64,000 nucleotides of DNA from Streptomyces sp. TSRI0107. Its GTDB lineage: Bacteria > Actinomycetota > Actinomycetes > Streptomycetales > Streptomycetaceae. How positions within the stretch are numbered: the first letter of the stretch is position 1; each line of letters opens with the position of its first letter. Under the pieces are notes generated by a model. The model ran no database searches, had not been told where the DNA came from, and saw nothing but the letters and a program-made list of their open reading frames with translations. The translations under genes were made by a program, and so were the position numbers. The stretch is from assembly GCF_001905845.1 (NCBI RefSeq), contig NZ_LIVZ01000010.1, positions 298,822 to 362,821 on the forward strand, written 5' to 3'. Of this stretch, positions 1 to 7,893 are shown one piece after another.

Positions 1-23
1 AAACTTCATGAAGGGAACCGGAC

Positions 24-1055
24 ATGGGTCCCCATCCTGCGGTCGCGGCGATACGCCTGGCGGTGCGCCGCGTCCTCCACGACCTCCTCAACGACCACAC
101 CCCCGACGCCTCCCCCGATGCCGGCACCGACGAGCCGACGCCCCCGCTGCTCGTCCTCGTGGCGTGCTCCGGCGGCGCCGACTCCATGGCGCTCGCCTCC
201 GCCCTCGCCTTCGAGGCCCCCAAGCTCGGCATCCGCGCGGGCGGCGTCACCGTCGACCACGGGCTGCAGCCCGGCTCCGACCTGCGCGCCGAGGAAGTCG
301 TCCTGCGCCTGCGCGGCCTCGGCCTCGACCCGGTCGAGTCCACCGCCGTGACCGTCGGCCGTGACGGCGGACCGGAGGCCGCCGCCCGCGACGCCCGGTA
401 CGCCGCCCTGGACGCCGCCGCCGAACGCCACGGCGCCGCCGCGATCCTGCTCGGCCACACCCGCGACGACCAGGCCGAGACCGTTCTGCTCGGACTCGCC
501 CGCGGCTCCGGCATCCGCTCCCTGTCCGGAATGGCCGCGGTCTCGGGGGCCGGCGGCCGTTACCGGCGCCCCTTCCTGGAGCTCGACCGGCAGACCGCCC
601 GCAAGGCCTGCATGGTCCAGTCGCTGCCCGTCTGGGACGACCCGCACAACGCCGACCCGGCCTACACCCGCTCCCGGCTGCGCCACGAGGGCCTGCCCGC
701 CCTGGAGAAGGCCCTCGGCAAGGGCGTCGTCGAAGCCCTCGCCCGGACGGCCCAGCTCTCCCGCGACGACGCCGACGCCCTCGACGCCTGGGCCAGCCAG
801 GCCGAGGCCACCGTCCGCGACGCCGCGGGCCTGCTGGAGTGCGCCAAGCTCTACGCCCTGCCGCCCGCCGTACGCCGCAGGATCCTGCGCCGCGCCGCCA
901 TCGAGGCCGGTGCCCCGGCCGGCTCCCTCTTCGCCCGCCACATCGAGGAAGTCGACCGGCTGATCACCGGCTGGCGTGGTCAGGGGGCCATCAACCTCCC
1001 CGGCAAAGTCGTCGCCCAGCGGCAGGGTGGCAGACTGGTGATTCGGCAAGGCTGA
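24..1055 (+). CDS. tilS: tRNA(Ile)-lysidine synthase TilS
   Basis: This is a cytosolic ATP-dependent enzyme that attaches lysine to C34 of the AUA-reading tRNA-Ile. The 343-residue protein carries the PP-loop ATP motif SGGADS at about residues 49-54. The family-typical GHTRDDQAETVLLG segment follows at about residue 143. The ATG is preceded by a GAAGGGA ribosome site. The length matches the short actinobacterial form, which lacks a long C-terminal extension. It lies 31 bp ahead of hpt on the same strand, the order common in Gram-positive bacteria (tilS-hpt-ftsH), so cotranscription is likely. Identification is firm. Confidence 0.95.
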   Translation: MGPHPAVAAIRLAVRRVLHDLLNDHTPDASPDAGTDEPTPPLLVLVACSGGADSMALASALAFEAPKLGIRAGGVTVDHGLQPGSDLRAEEVVLRLRGLGLDPVESTAVTVGRDGGPEAAARDARYAALDAAAERHGAAAILLGHTRDDQAETVLLGLARGSGIRSLSGMAAVSGAGGRYRRPFLELDRQTARKACMVQSLPVWDDPHNADPAYTRSRLRHEGLPALEKALGKGVVEALARTAQLSRDDADALDAWASQAEATVRDAAGLLECAKLYALPPAVRRRILRRAAIEAGAPAGSLFARHIEEVDRLITGWRGQGAINLPGKVVAQRQGGRLVIRQG

Positions 1056-1104
1056 ATCCCGGCCCCCTTCCGGGGGCGGGCAGCCGGTGGGACGACCGAA
1101 AGTG

Positions 1105-1665
1105 ATGCGGGTGGACGCGAAAGACATGGGTGCCGACCTCCAGCAGGTACTCATCACCAAGGAAGAGATCGACGCCAAGCTGGCAGAGCTGGCCGCGAAG
1201 ATCGACGCGGAGTACGCGGGCAAGGACCTGCTGATCGTCGGCGTCCTCAAGGGCGCGGTGATGGTCATGGCCGACCTCGCGCGGGCGCTGTCCACCCCCG
1301 TCACCATGGACTGGATGGCCGTGTCCTCCTACGGCGCGGGCACCCAGTCCTCCGGCGTCGTGCGGATCCTCAAGGACCTCGACACCGACATCAAGGGCAA
1401 GCACGTCCTCATCGTCGAGGACATCATCGACTCCGGCCTGACCCTGTCCTGGCTGATCTCCAACCTCGGCTCCCGCGAGCCCGCCTCGCTCAAGGTGTGC
1501 ACGCTGCTGCGCAAGCCCGAGGCCGCCAAGGTCGCCATCGACGTCGAGTGGGTCGGCTTCGACATTCCCAACGAGTTCGTCGTCGGCTACGGCCTGGACT
1601 ACGCCGAGAAGTACCGCAACCTGCCGTTCGTCGGTACGCTCGCGCCCCACGTCTACGGCGGCTGA
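1105..1665 (+). CDS. hpt: Hypoxanthine phosphoribosyltransferase
   Basis: This purine-salvage enzyme converts hypoxanthine or guanine plus PRPP to IMP or GMP in the cytosol. The PRPP-binding motif VLIVEDIIDSG sits at about residues 101-111 of a 186-residue protein. LLIVGVLKGAVM near residue 42 is the conserved first loop. I chose the ATG that begins MRVDAKDMG. An in-frame GTG at 1087 and another at 1102 would add 6 or 1 residues, and none has a clear ribosome site. It sits between tilS and ftsH, a conserved arrangement. Confidence 0.95.
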   Translation: MRVDAKDMGADLQQVLITKEEIDAKLAELAAKIDAEYAGKDLLIVGVLKGAVMVMADLARALSTPVTMDWMAVSSYGAGTQSSGVVRILKDLDTDIKGKHVLIVEDIIDSGLTLSWLISNLGSREPASLKVCTLLRKPEAAKVAIDVEWVGFDIPNEFVVGYGLDYAEKYRNLPFVGTLAPHVYGG

Positions 1666-1848
1666 GCCAGTGGAGCGGCCCTCGTAGGGGGAGCGGGAAC
1701 CCCGGCGGGACTCGCGCCGTTGAAGCATGCAGACGGGATTGCCAGCCCTACTGCGCGGCTTCGGGCGACAATGCTGGGGTACCGTCAGAAGAACTGTCTT
1801 ATCAAACTCACTATGGCAGGAGGGACGGGGCGGCACCGCTCCGTATGG

Positions 1849-3879
1849 ATGGACGTGAAGCGATACTTCCGTGGGCCGGTCATGTGGATCGTGCTGGCCG
1901 TCCTTGCCGTGGTCGTGTTGATGCAGGTCGTCGGCTCGTCCGGCGGCTACAAGACGGTGGACACCGGCCAGGTCGTCCAGGCGATCAATGAGAACAAGGT
2001 CGAGTCGGCCAAGCTCACCACCGGCGACGAGCAGATCATCAAGGTCCAGCTCAAGGACGGCGTGAAGGTCGAGGACAGCTCGAAGATCCAGGCGAGCTAC
2101 ATCGGCGACCAGGGCGTGGACATCGCCAACACGCTGCAGAACAAGTACCAGGAGAAGCAGATCCCGGACGGTTACACCGTCTCGCCGTCGAAGCAGAACC
2201 CGTTCGTCGGCATCCTGCTCTCCCTGCTCCCCTTCGTCCTCATCGTCGTCGTCTTCCTGTTCCTGATGAACCAGATGCAGGGCGGCGGCTCCCGAGTGAT
2301 GAACTTCGGCAAGTCGAAGGCCAAGCTCATCACCAAGGACACCCCCAAGACGACCTTCGCGGACGTCGCGGGCTCCGACGAGGCCGTCGAGGAACTGCAC
2401 GAGATCAAGGAGTTCCTGCAGGAGCCGGCGAAGTTCCAGGCCGTCGGGGCGAAGATCCCCAAGGGCGTCCTGCTCTACGGCCCTCCCGGTACCGGCAAGA
2501 CCCTGCTCGCGCGTGCCGTCGCGGGCGAGGCCGGCGTGCCGTTCTACTCGATCTCCGGTTCCGACTTCGTCGAGATGTTCGTCGGTGTCGGTGCCTCCCG
2601 GGTCCGTGACCTGTTCGAGCAGGCCAAGGCGAACGCCCCGGCGATCGTCTTCGTCGACGAGATCGACGCGGTCGGCCGCCACCGCGGCGCCGGCCTCGGC
2701 GGCGGTCACGACGAGCGCGAGCAGACCCTGAACCAGCTGCTCGTCGAGATGGACGGCTTCGACGTCAAGGGCGGCGTCATCCTGATCGCCGCCACGAACC
2801 GCCCGGACATCCTCGACCCGGCGCTGCTGCGTCCCGGCCGTTTCGACCGCCAGATCGCCGTCGACCGCCCCGACATGCAGGGCCGTCTGGAGATCCTCAA
2901 GGTCCACCAGAAGGGCAAGCCGGTCGCCCCGGACGTCGACCTGTCGGCCGTCGCCCGCCGTACGCCCGGCATGACCGGTGCCGACCTGGCGAACGTGCTC
3001 AACGAGGCCGCCCTGCTGACGGCCCGCAGCGACCAGAAGCTCATCGACAACAAGATGCTCGACGAGGCCATCGACCGCGTCGTGGCGGGCCCGCAGAAGC
3101 GGACCCGGATCATGTCGGACAAGGAGAAGAAGATCACCGCGTACCACGAGGGCGGACACGCCCTGGTCGCGGCGGCCTCCCCGAACTCCGACCCGGTCCA
3201 CAAGATCACGATCCTGTCCCGCGGCCGCGCCCTCGGCTACACGATGGTGCTCCCGGACGAGGACAAGTACTCGACCACGCGCAACGAGATGCTCGACCAG
3301 CTGGCCTACATGCTGGGCGGCCGCGCGGCCGAGGAACTGGTCTTCCACGACCCGACCACCGGTGCCGCCAACGACATCGAGAAGGCCACCAACCTGGCCC
3401 GCGCGATGGTCACGCAGTACGGCATGACGGAGCGCCTGGGCGCGATCAAGTTCGGCGGTGACAACACCGAGCCGTTCCTCGGACGCGAGATGGCGCACCA
3501 GCGCGACTACTCCGAGGAGGTCGCGGCGCTGGTCGACGAAGAGGTCAAGAAGCTCATCGAGACCGCGCACAACGAGGCGTGGGAGATCCTGGTCGAGAAC
3601 CGCGACGTGCTCGACAACCTGGTCCTGGCCCTCCTGGAGAAGGAGACCCTGGGCAAGGAGGAGATCGCCGAGATCTTCGCCCCGATCGTCAAGCGCCCGC
3701 CGCGGCCCGCGTGGACCGGCTCCTCGCGGCGCACCCCGTCGACCCGCCCGCCGGTGCTCTCCCCCAAGGAGCTGGCACTGACGAACGGCGCGAACGGCGC
3801 GACGGCGGCGCTCACGGCCAAGTCCACGGCCACGGAGTCCGTCCCGGACCCGGTCCAGGAGGACCGCTCCGACAGCTGA
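1849..3879 (+). CDS. ftsH: ATP-dependent zinc metalloprotease FtsH
   Basis: This membrane-bound AAA+ protease degrades misfolded and regulatory membrane or cytosolic proteins. From the chosen ATG it has 676 residues. It has two membrane segments (about 11-27 and 118-140) flanking a small external domain. Walker A GPPGTGKT is at about 211-218, Walker B DEID at about 270, and the zinc site HEGGH at about 433-437. An upstream in-frame ATG at 1813 precedes an AGGAGGG at 1819-1825, and an ATG at 1720 is also in frame. I prefer 1849 because MDVKRYFRGP begins directly at the first membrane segment, but the AGGAGG then lies about 25 bp upstream, so the start is not certain. The C-terminal tail is Pro/Thr/Ala rich. 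Confidence 0.95.
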   Translation: MDVKRYFRGPVMWIVLAVLAVVVLMQVVGSSGGYKTVDTGQVVQAINENKVESAKLTTGDEQIIKVQLKDGVKVEDSSKIQASYIGDQGVDIANTLQNKYQEKQIPDGYTVSPSKQNPFVGILLSLLPFVLIVVVFLFLMNQMQGGGSRVMNFGKSKAKLITKDTPKTTFADVAGSDEAVEELHEIKEFLQEPAKFQAVGAKIPKGVLLYGPPGTGKTLLARAVAGEAGVPFYSISGSDFVEMFVGVGASRVRDLFEQAKANAPAIVFVDEIDAVGRHRGAGLGGGHDEREQTLNQLLVEMDGFDVKGGVILIAATNRPDILDPALLRPGRFDRQIAVDRPDMQGRLEILKVHQKGKPVAPDVDLSAVARRTPGMTGADLANVLNEAALLTARSDQKLIDNKMLDEAIDRVVAGPQKRTRIMSDKEKKITAYHEGGHALVAAASPNSDPVHKITILSRGRALGYTMVLPDEDKYSTTRNEMLDQLAYMLGGRAAEELVFHDPTTGAANDIEKATNLARAMVTQYGMTERLGAIKFGGDNTEPFLGREMAHQRDYSEEVAALVDEEVKKLIETAHNEAWEILVENRDVLDNLVLALLEKETLGKEEIAEIFAPIVKRPPRPAWTGSSRRTPSTRPPVLSPKELALTNGANGATAALTAKSTATESVPDPVQEDRSDS

Positions 3880-3929
3880 CCCGGACACCGGTGTCCGCCC
3901 CTGGCGGCCCCACCAGGCCCGGAATGGAT

Positions 3930-3965
3930 GCCGCGCCCCCCTGGTTCTAACCTGGGGGGCGCGGC
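3930..3965 (+). terminator. Intrinsic terminator after ftsH
   Basis: The arms GCCGCGCCCCCC (3930-3941) and GGGGGGCGCGGC (3954-3965) pair perfectly over 12 bp. A smaller GGTT/AACC pairing lies inside the loop, and CTTTCC follows. It separates ftsH from folE, so folE probably has its own promoter or depends on read-through. Confidence 0.8.
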
Positions 3966-4022
3966 TTTCCGCCATTCTCGGGCTGCCAGGCACGCACGAC
4001 ACACAGGAACGAGGCACCACAC

Positions 4023-4628
4023 ATGACCGACCCCGTGACGCTGGACGGCGAGGGCACCATCGGCGAGTTCGACGAGAAGCGCGCCGAGAACGCCGTACGC
4101 GAACTCCTGATCGCGGTCGGCGAGGACCCGGACCGCGAGGGGCTGAGGGAGACGCCGGCGCGGGTGGCGCGGGCCTACAAGGAGATATTCGCCGGCCTGT
4201 GGCAGCAGCCCGAGGACGTGCTGACGACCACGTTCGACCTCGGGCACGACGAGATGGTGCTCGTGAAGGACATCGAGGTGTACTCGACCTGCGAGCACCA
4301 CCTGGTGCCGTTCCGGGGCGTGGCGCACGTCGGCTACATCCCGTCCACCAGCGGCAAGATCACCGGTCTGTCGAAGCTGGCCCGGCTGGTGGACGTCTAC
4401 GCCCGTCGTCCGCAGGTGCAGGAACGACTCACCACGCAGGTCGCGGACGCCCTGATGGAGATCCTCGAGCCGCGCGGTGTGATCGTGGTCATCGAGTGCG
4501 AGCACATGTGCATGTCGATGCGCGGCATCCGCAAGCCCGGCGCCAAGACCATCACCTCGGCGGTGCGCGGTCAGCTGCGGGACGCGGCCACCCGCAACGA
4601 GGCGATGAGCCTGATCATGGCCCACTGA
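4023..4628 (+). CDS. folE: GTP cyclohydrolase I
   Basis: This is the first step of folate synthesis, converting GTP to 7,8-dihydroneopterin triphosphate. The 201-residue protein has the zinc and active-site elements CEHHLVPF (Cys90, His93) and HMCMSMRG (Cys163), plus GLSKLARLVD and RRPQVQERLT. An AACGAGG ribosome site precedes the ATG. It faces the leftward folB-folK-folP cluster end to end, so the folate pathway genes meet at this locus from both strands. Identification is firm. Confidence 0.97.
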   Translation: MTDPVTLDGEGTIGEFDEKRAENAVRELLIAVGEDPDREGLRETPARVARAYKEIFAGLWQQPEDVLTTTFDLGHDEMVLVKDIEVYSTCEHHLVPFRGVAHVGYIPSTSGKITGLSKLARLVDVYARRPQVQERLTTQVADALMEILEPRGVIVVIECEHMCMSMRGIRKPGAKTITSAVRGQLRDAATRNEAMSLIMAH

Positions 4629-4645
4629 CGGGCGGCGGCCCCGGC

Positions 4646-5134
4646 TCAGGCCGTGGACGCCGCGCCTGGGCCGCCGTTCTCGTCGTCCTCCGGAAGCTTG
4701 CAGACCCGCTCCAGGAAGATCGCCGCCGCTATCACGGCGATGCCGGCCACGACCGAGAAACCGGCGTAGATCGCCTGGTCGCGGCGGGCCGGGATGTCCA
4801 GGGACTCCAGGAGGAAGACGCCCGCGCCGCCGTACATCCCGGCGACGAGGGCGGCCACCAGGGCGCTGGCCTGGCCGAAGACCACCGCGCGGGCCGCCAT
4901 CAGCGGGTCGACGCCCTTGGCGCCGGGGCGGCGCTCGCGCTGGGCCCTGAGCCGGGAGCGCAGCGAGAGCGCCGTGGCCAGCAGGACCGCGGCGATCAGC
5001 GCCAGCACGATGGGGGCGGCCAGCGGGACGCTCGGCAGGGTGCCCAGCGAGCTCCACAGGCGGGCGCCCGCCCAGGACAGCACCCCGGCGACGGCGAACA
5101 CGCCGGCCAGCACCCTGATGCGCAGCTCTCTCAC
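4646..5134 (-). CDS. DUF3180 membrane protein
   Basis: This is a 162-residue integral membrane protein with about four hydrophobic segments and a charged RSRLRAQRERR loop near the middle. The start is GTG with AAGGGA upstream. Proteins of this family are found next to folK in actinobacteria and have no assigned function. It is the last gene of the leftward folate cluster, 70 bp after folK, and converges with folE with only 17 bp between stop codons. A link to folate metabolism rests on gene order alone. Confidence 0.8.
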   Translation of the reverse strand: MRELRIRVLAGVFAVAGVLSWAGARLWSSLGTLPSVPLAAPIVLALIAAVLLATALSLRSRLRAQRERRPGAKGVDPLMAARAVVFGQASALVAALVAGMYGGAGVFLLESLDIPARRDQAIYAGFSVVAGIAVIAAAIFLERVCKLPEDDENGGPGAASTA

Positions 5135-5204
5135 GGTGTCCCTTCGGCTTCCCGGGTCTCCGGCTGGCGGATCTTCCCGATGACGGTCGTCTCGACCTTA
5201 ACGA

Positions 5205-5816
5205 CTACTCGGGCAGCCGGAGTTCCAGGTCCGCGCGGGCCGTCACGCCCTCGCGGGTGAGCGCGTCGAGCAGGTCCGCGACGGCGCCACGGCCGGGCAG
5301 TTGGGCGTCGGGGTCCACGTCGTGCCACGGGGCGAGGACGAAGGCACGCTCGTGGGCGCGCGGGTGGGGGAGGGTGAGCCGCGGGTCGTCGGAGACGACG
5401 TCGGCGTACGAGACGATGTCGACGTCGAGGGTGCGCGCGCCCCAGCGCTCGTCCCGCACCCGGTGGAACGCCTCCTCGACCGCGTGCGCCCGCTCCAGCA
5501 GCGAGGACGCCGGCAGGGTCGTCTTGAGCACCACGACGGCGTTGAAGTACGACGGCTGGCTGCCGGGCTCGACGCCCCACGGCTCCGTCTCGTACACCGG
5601 CGACACCGCCTTGATCCGCACGCCCGGGGTGTCCTCCAGGGCGTCGACGGCCCCCTGGAGGGTCTCCAGGCGGTTGCCGAGGTTGGAGCCGAGGGAGAGC
5701 ACGGCGAGTTTGGGATTGTGCAGGGTGGTGTCGGCGGCGTCGACCTTCTCGACGACGGAGGCGGGCACCGGCTGTACGGTCGGGTCGGTGGGACCCTGCG
5801 TGAAGGACGCGGTCAT
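5205..5816 (-). CDS. folK: 6-hydroxymethyl-dihydropterin pyrophosphokinase
   Basis: This enzyme transfers pyrophosphate from ATP to 6-hydroxymethyl-7,8-dihydropterin, just before the FolP step. The 203-residue protein shows LAVLSLGSNLGNR and the family signature RWGARTLDVDIV. A 35-residue N-terminal extension precedes the core. Its ATG overlaps the folB stop codon (ATGA), so the two are translationally coupled. Identification is firm. Confidence 0.96.
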   Translation of the reverse strand: MTASFTQGPTDPTVQPVPASVVEKVDAADTTLHNPKLAVLSLGSNLGNRLETLQGAVDALEDTPGVRIKAVSPVYETEPWGVEPGSQPSYFNAVVVLKTTLPASSLLERAHAVEEAFHRVRDERWGARTLDVDIVSYADVVSDDPRLTLPHPRAHERAFVLAPWHDVDPDAQLPGRGAVADLLDALTREGVTARADLELRLPE

Positions 5817-6172
5817 GCTCGGCTCCGGGTGATGGTGACGGTCACGTCGTCGAAGGGCACCGTGATCGGCGCGTCCGGCTTGTGGACGCAGACCTCCACC
5901 TCCTGGACCCCTTCGTGCTTCAGACAGGTCTGGGCGATGCGCTCGGCGAGCGTCTCGATGAGGTCGACCGGCTCGCCCTCGACGACCGCCACGACCTCTT
6001 CCGCCACGATGCCGTAGTGCACGGTCTTCGCCAGGTCGTCGTCGGCCGCGGCCGGTCGGGTGTCCAGCCCCAGGACGAGGTCCACGATGAAGGTCTGGCC
6101 CTCCTCGCGCTCCTTGGGGAACACACCGTGGTGTCCACGGGCCTTCAGGCCGCGCAGCGCGACACGATCCAC
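5813..6172 (-). CDS. folB: Dihydroneopterin aldolase
   Basis: This enzyme cleaves 7,8-dihydroneopterin to 6-hydroxymethyl-dihydropterin and glycolaldehyde. The 119-residue protein begins VDRVALRGLKARGHHG and has the conserved ETLAERIAQTCL segment and the C-terminal VCVHKPDAPI strand. I chose the GTG at 6172 because GCAGGAG lies 8 bases upstream. A GTG at 6181 would add three residues. It overlaps folK by four bases. The 293 bp separating it from the NTF2-like gene suggest its own promoter. Confidence 0.95.
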   Translation of the reverse strand: MDRVALRGLKARGHHGVFPKEREEGQTFIVDLVLGLDTRPAAADDDLAKTVHYGIVAEEVVAVVEGEPVDLIETLAERIAQTCLKHEGVQEVEVCVHKPDAPITVPFDDVTVTITRSRA

Positions 6173-6465
6173 GCGAATCACTCCTGCAATCGTCGGTTGT
6201 GGCCGGTTCGTGCCGTGTGCGGACGGCGCACCGGCCTCGGACGAATCTACCTGCGGACACTGACAGGACCGGGCCACGGGGCGTGGGTCCGGGCAGGAGC
6301 CGGGAGGTCTTCATCGGGCGTTTCCCCTGGAGAGCCCGGTGGCTCACGGGCCGGTGGCCGCCTCCGCCCGGGCGTCCGTGATTCCAGCCACTCCTTGGTT
6401 CCTTCGGGCCCCTTCCGGTGCGCGAACCGGTGTGGGCACCGGCTTCCGCAGGACCGCCTACCCAC

Positions 6466-6969
6466 TCAGGCGGGGGTGTCGTCGCCTTCTTCGTCGTCGC
6501 TTTCGGTCAGGACGGGGGAAGCGTGGTGCGACCAGAGCTTCCACCCCTCGGGCGTGCGCCGGTACACGTTGGTGGCGACCACGAGCTGCCCCACGAGCGG
6601 GCCCAGCTCGTCGCCCTCCGCCGGGGCGGGGCCGCCGCTGAGGATGTTCTCGGTGCAGGTGACCAGGGCGGTGTCGCCGGTGACGGAGACGTGCACGTCG
6701 GTGAGGAAGAACTGGATGTAGTCGGTGTTCGCCATGATCAGCGCGTACGAGCGCAGGACCTCGCCGCGGCCGGTGAGGACCGGCCAGCCGGGGTGCACGC
6801 AGGAGACCACGCCGGTGTCCGCCGGGTCGTGGTAGGTCTCGTCGACGCCCAGGTCGGACGGCGTGAGCCAGAGCCCGGAGACGGCTTCGAAGTCGCCGCG
6901 TTCCAGTGCTTCGTAGAAGGCGGTGTTGGCGAGCTCGACCTGCTCGACGTCGGTGTGCGGGGCGCTCAC
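6466..6969 (-). CDS. NTF2-like (SnoaL-type) protein
   Basis: This 167-residue protein has an NTF2-like alpha+beta fold pattern. An N-terminal helix (LANTAFYEALERGDFEAVSGLW) is followed by HPGWPVLTGRGEVLRSYALI and alternating strands ending in YRRTPEGWKLWSHHAS. Its GTG start overlaps the folP stop (GTGA), so it is translationally coupled to folP. Such domains bind small ligands or act as isomerases or hydrolases. No catalytic residues can be assigned by eye. Its place between folP and folB suggests, but does not show, a role in pterin metabolism. Confidence 0.8.
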   Translation of the reverse strand: MSAPHTDVEQVELANTAFYEALERGDFEAVSGLWLTPSDLGVDETYHDPADTGVVSCVHPGWPVLTGRGEVLRSYALIMANTDYIQFFLTDVHVSVTGDTALVTCTENILSGGPAPAEGDELGPLVGQLVVATNVYRRTPEGWKLWSHHASPVLTESDDEEGDDTPA

Positions 6970-7826
6970 CGCGCTCCTTCCACGGCGCGCGCGACCCGTA
7001 CCGCGTCCGCCGTCGCGCGCACCTCGTGCACGCGCACCGCCCACGCGCCGGCGTGCGCCGCGAGCGCGGAGACGGCGGCCGTCGCGGCGTCGCGCTCCCG
7101 CGCGGGCGGTGGGGCGGCCTCCGGGCCGGCGAGCACCCGCCCGAGGAACCGCTTGCGGGAGGCGGCGACGAGCAGCGGGTGGCCGAGGTCGCGCAGCCGG
7201 TGCAGGTGGGCGAGCAGGGCCAGGTCGTGATCCGCGTCCTTGGAGAACCCGAGGCCCGGGTCGACGACGATCCGGTCGGCGGGGATCCCGCCCTCCATGA
7301 CGGCCTCCACGCGCGCGTGGAGCTCGTCCACGACCTCGGTGACGACGTCGTCGTAGACGCCCCGGACGTTGCCGCCCTCCAGGAAGCCGCGCCAGTGCAT
7401 GACGACGAAGGGCGCTCCGGCGTCCGCGACGACCGGGATCATCGCCGGGTCGGCGAGGCCGCCGCTGACGTCGTTGACGAGCGCGGCGCCGGCCGCGAGG
7501 GACCGCTCGGCGACCGAGGCGCGCATGGTGTCGACGGAGATGACGACGCCCTCGGAGGCCAGGCCGCGGACGACGGGGATGACGCGGCGCAGCTCCTCCT
7601 CCTCGTCCACCCGCGTGGCACCGGGGCGGGTGGACTCGCCGCCGACGTCGACCAGGTCGGCGCCCTGGGCGACCATCTCCAGGCCGTGCTTGACCGCGGC
7701 GGTCGTGTCGAACCAGCGGCCGCCGTCGGAGAAGGAGTCGGGCGTCACGTTGACGACGCCCATGACCGCGCAGCGGTCCCATTCCGGAAGGCCCGCGATG
7801 TGTCCGCGTCCGCTCTGGTTGCTCAT
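6966..7826 (-). CDS. folP: Dihydropteroate synthase
   Basis: This enzyme condenses p-aminobenzoate with dihydropterin pyrophosphate; it is the sulfonamide target in the cytosol. The 286-residue protein has both signatures: MGVVNVTPDSFSDGG near residue 22 and the phosphate-binding VDVGGESTRPGA near residue 60. The catalytic SRKRFLG segment is near residue 218. The start codon is ATG. It is followed by the NTF2-like gene with a 4-base overlap and lies 67 bp after the lysyltransferase-like gene. Identification is firm. Confidence 0.96.
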   Translation of the reverse strand: MSNQSGRGHIAGLPEWDRCAVMGVVNVTPDSFSDGGRWFDTTAAVKHGLEMVAQGADLVDVGGESTRPGATRVDEEEELRRVIPVVRGLASEGVVISVDTMRASVAERSLAAGAALVNDVSGGLADPAMIPVVADAGAPFVVMHWRGFLEGGNVRGVYDDVVTEVVDELHARVEAVMEGGIPADRIVVDPGLGFSKDADHDLALLAHLHRLRDLGHPLLVAASRKRFLGRVLAGPEAAPPPARERDAATAAVSALAAHAGAWAVRVHEVRATADAVRVARAVEGAR

Positions 7827-7893
7827 ACGTTCAGCGTAGGCCCCGATGGCTTGCGCCTCTCCACGCGGCGTACGGCCGGGCCCGGCCGGGGCG

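Noticed and set aside
1056..1086. Hairpin between tilS and hpt as a terminator
   Set aside because: Only a short CCCCC/GGGGG stem with a 4-base loop and no T-run; too weak, and the genes are probably cotranscribed.
991..4020. A 1009-codon open frame on the minus strand opposite hpt and ftsH
   Set aside because: Low-complexity Asp/Val/Gly/Arg/Leu composition, no domains, no ribosome site. It is the usual artefact of high third-position GC opposite a real gene.
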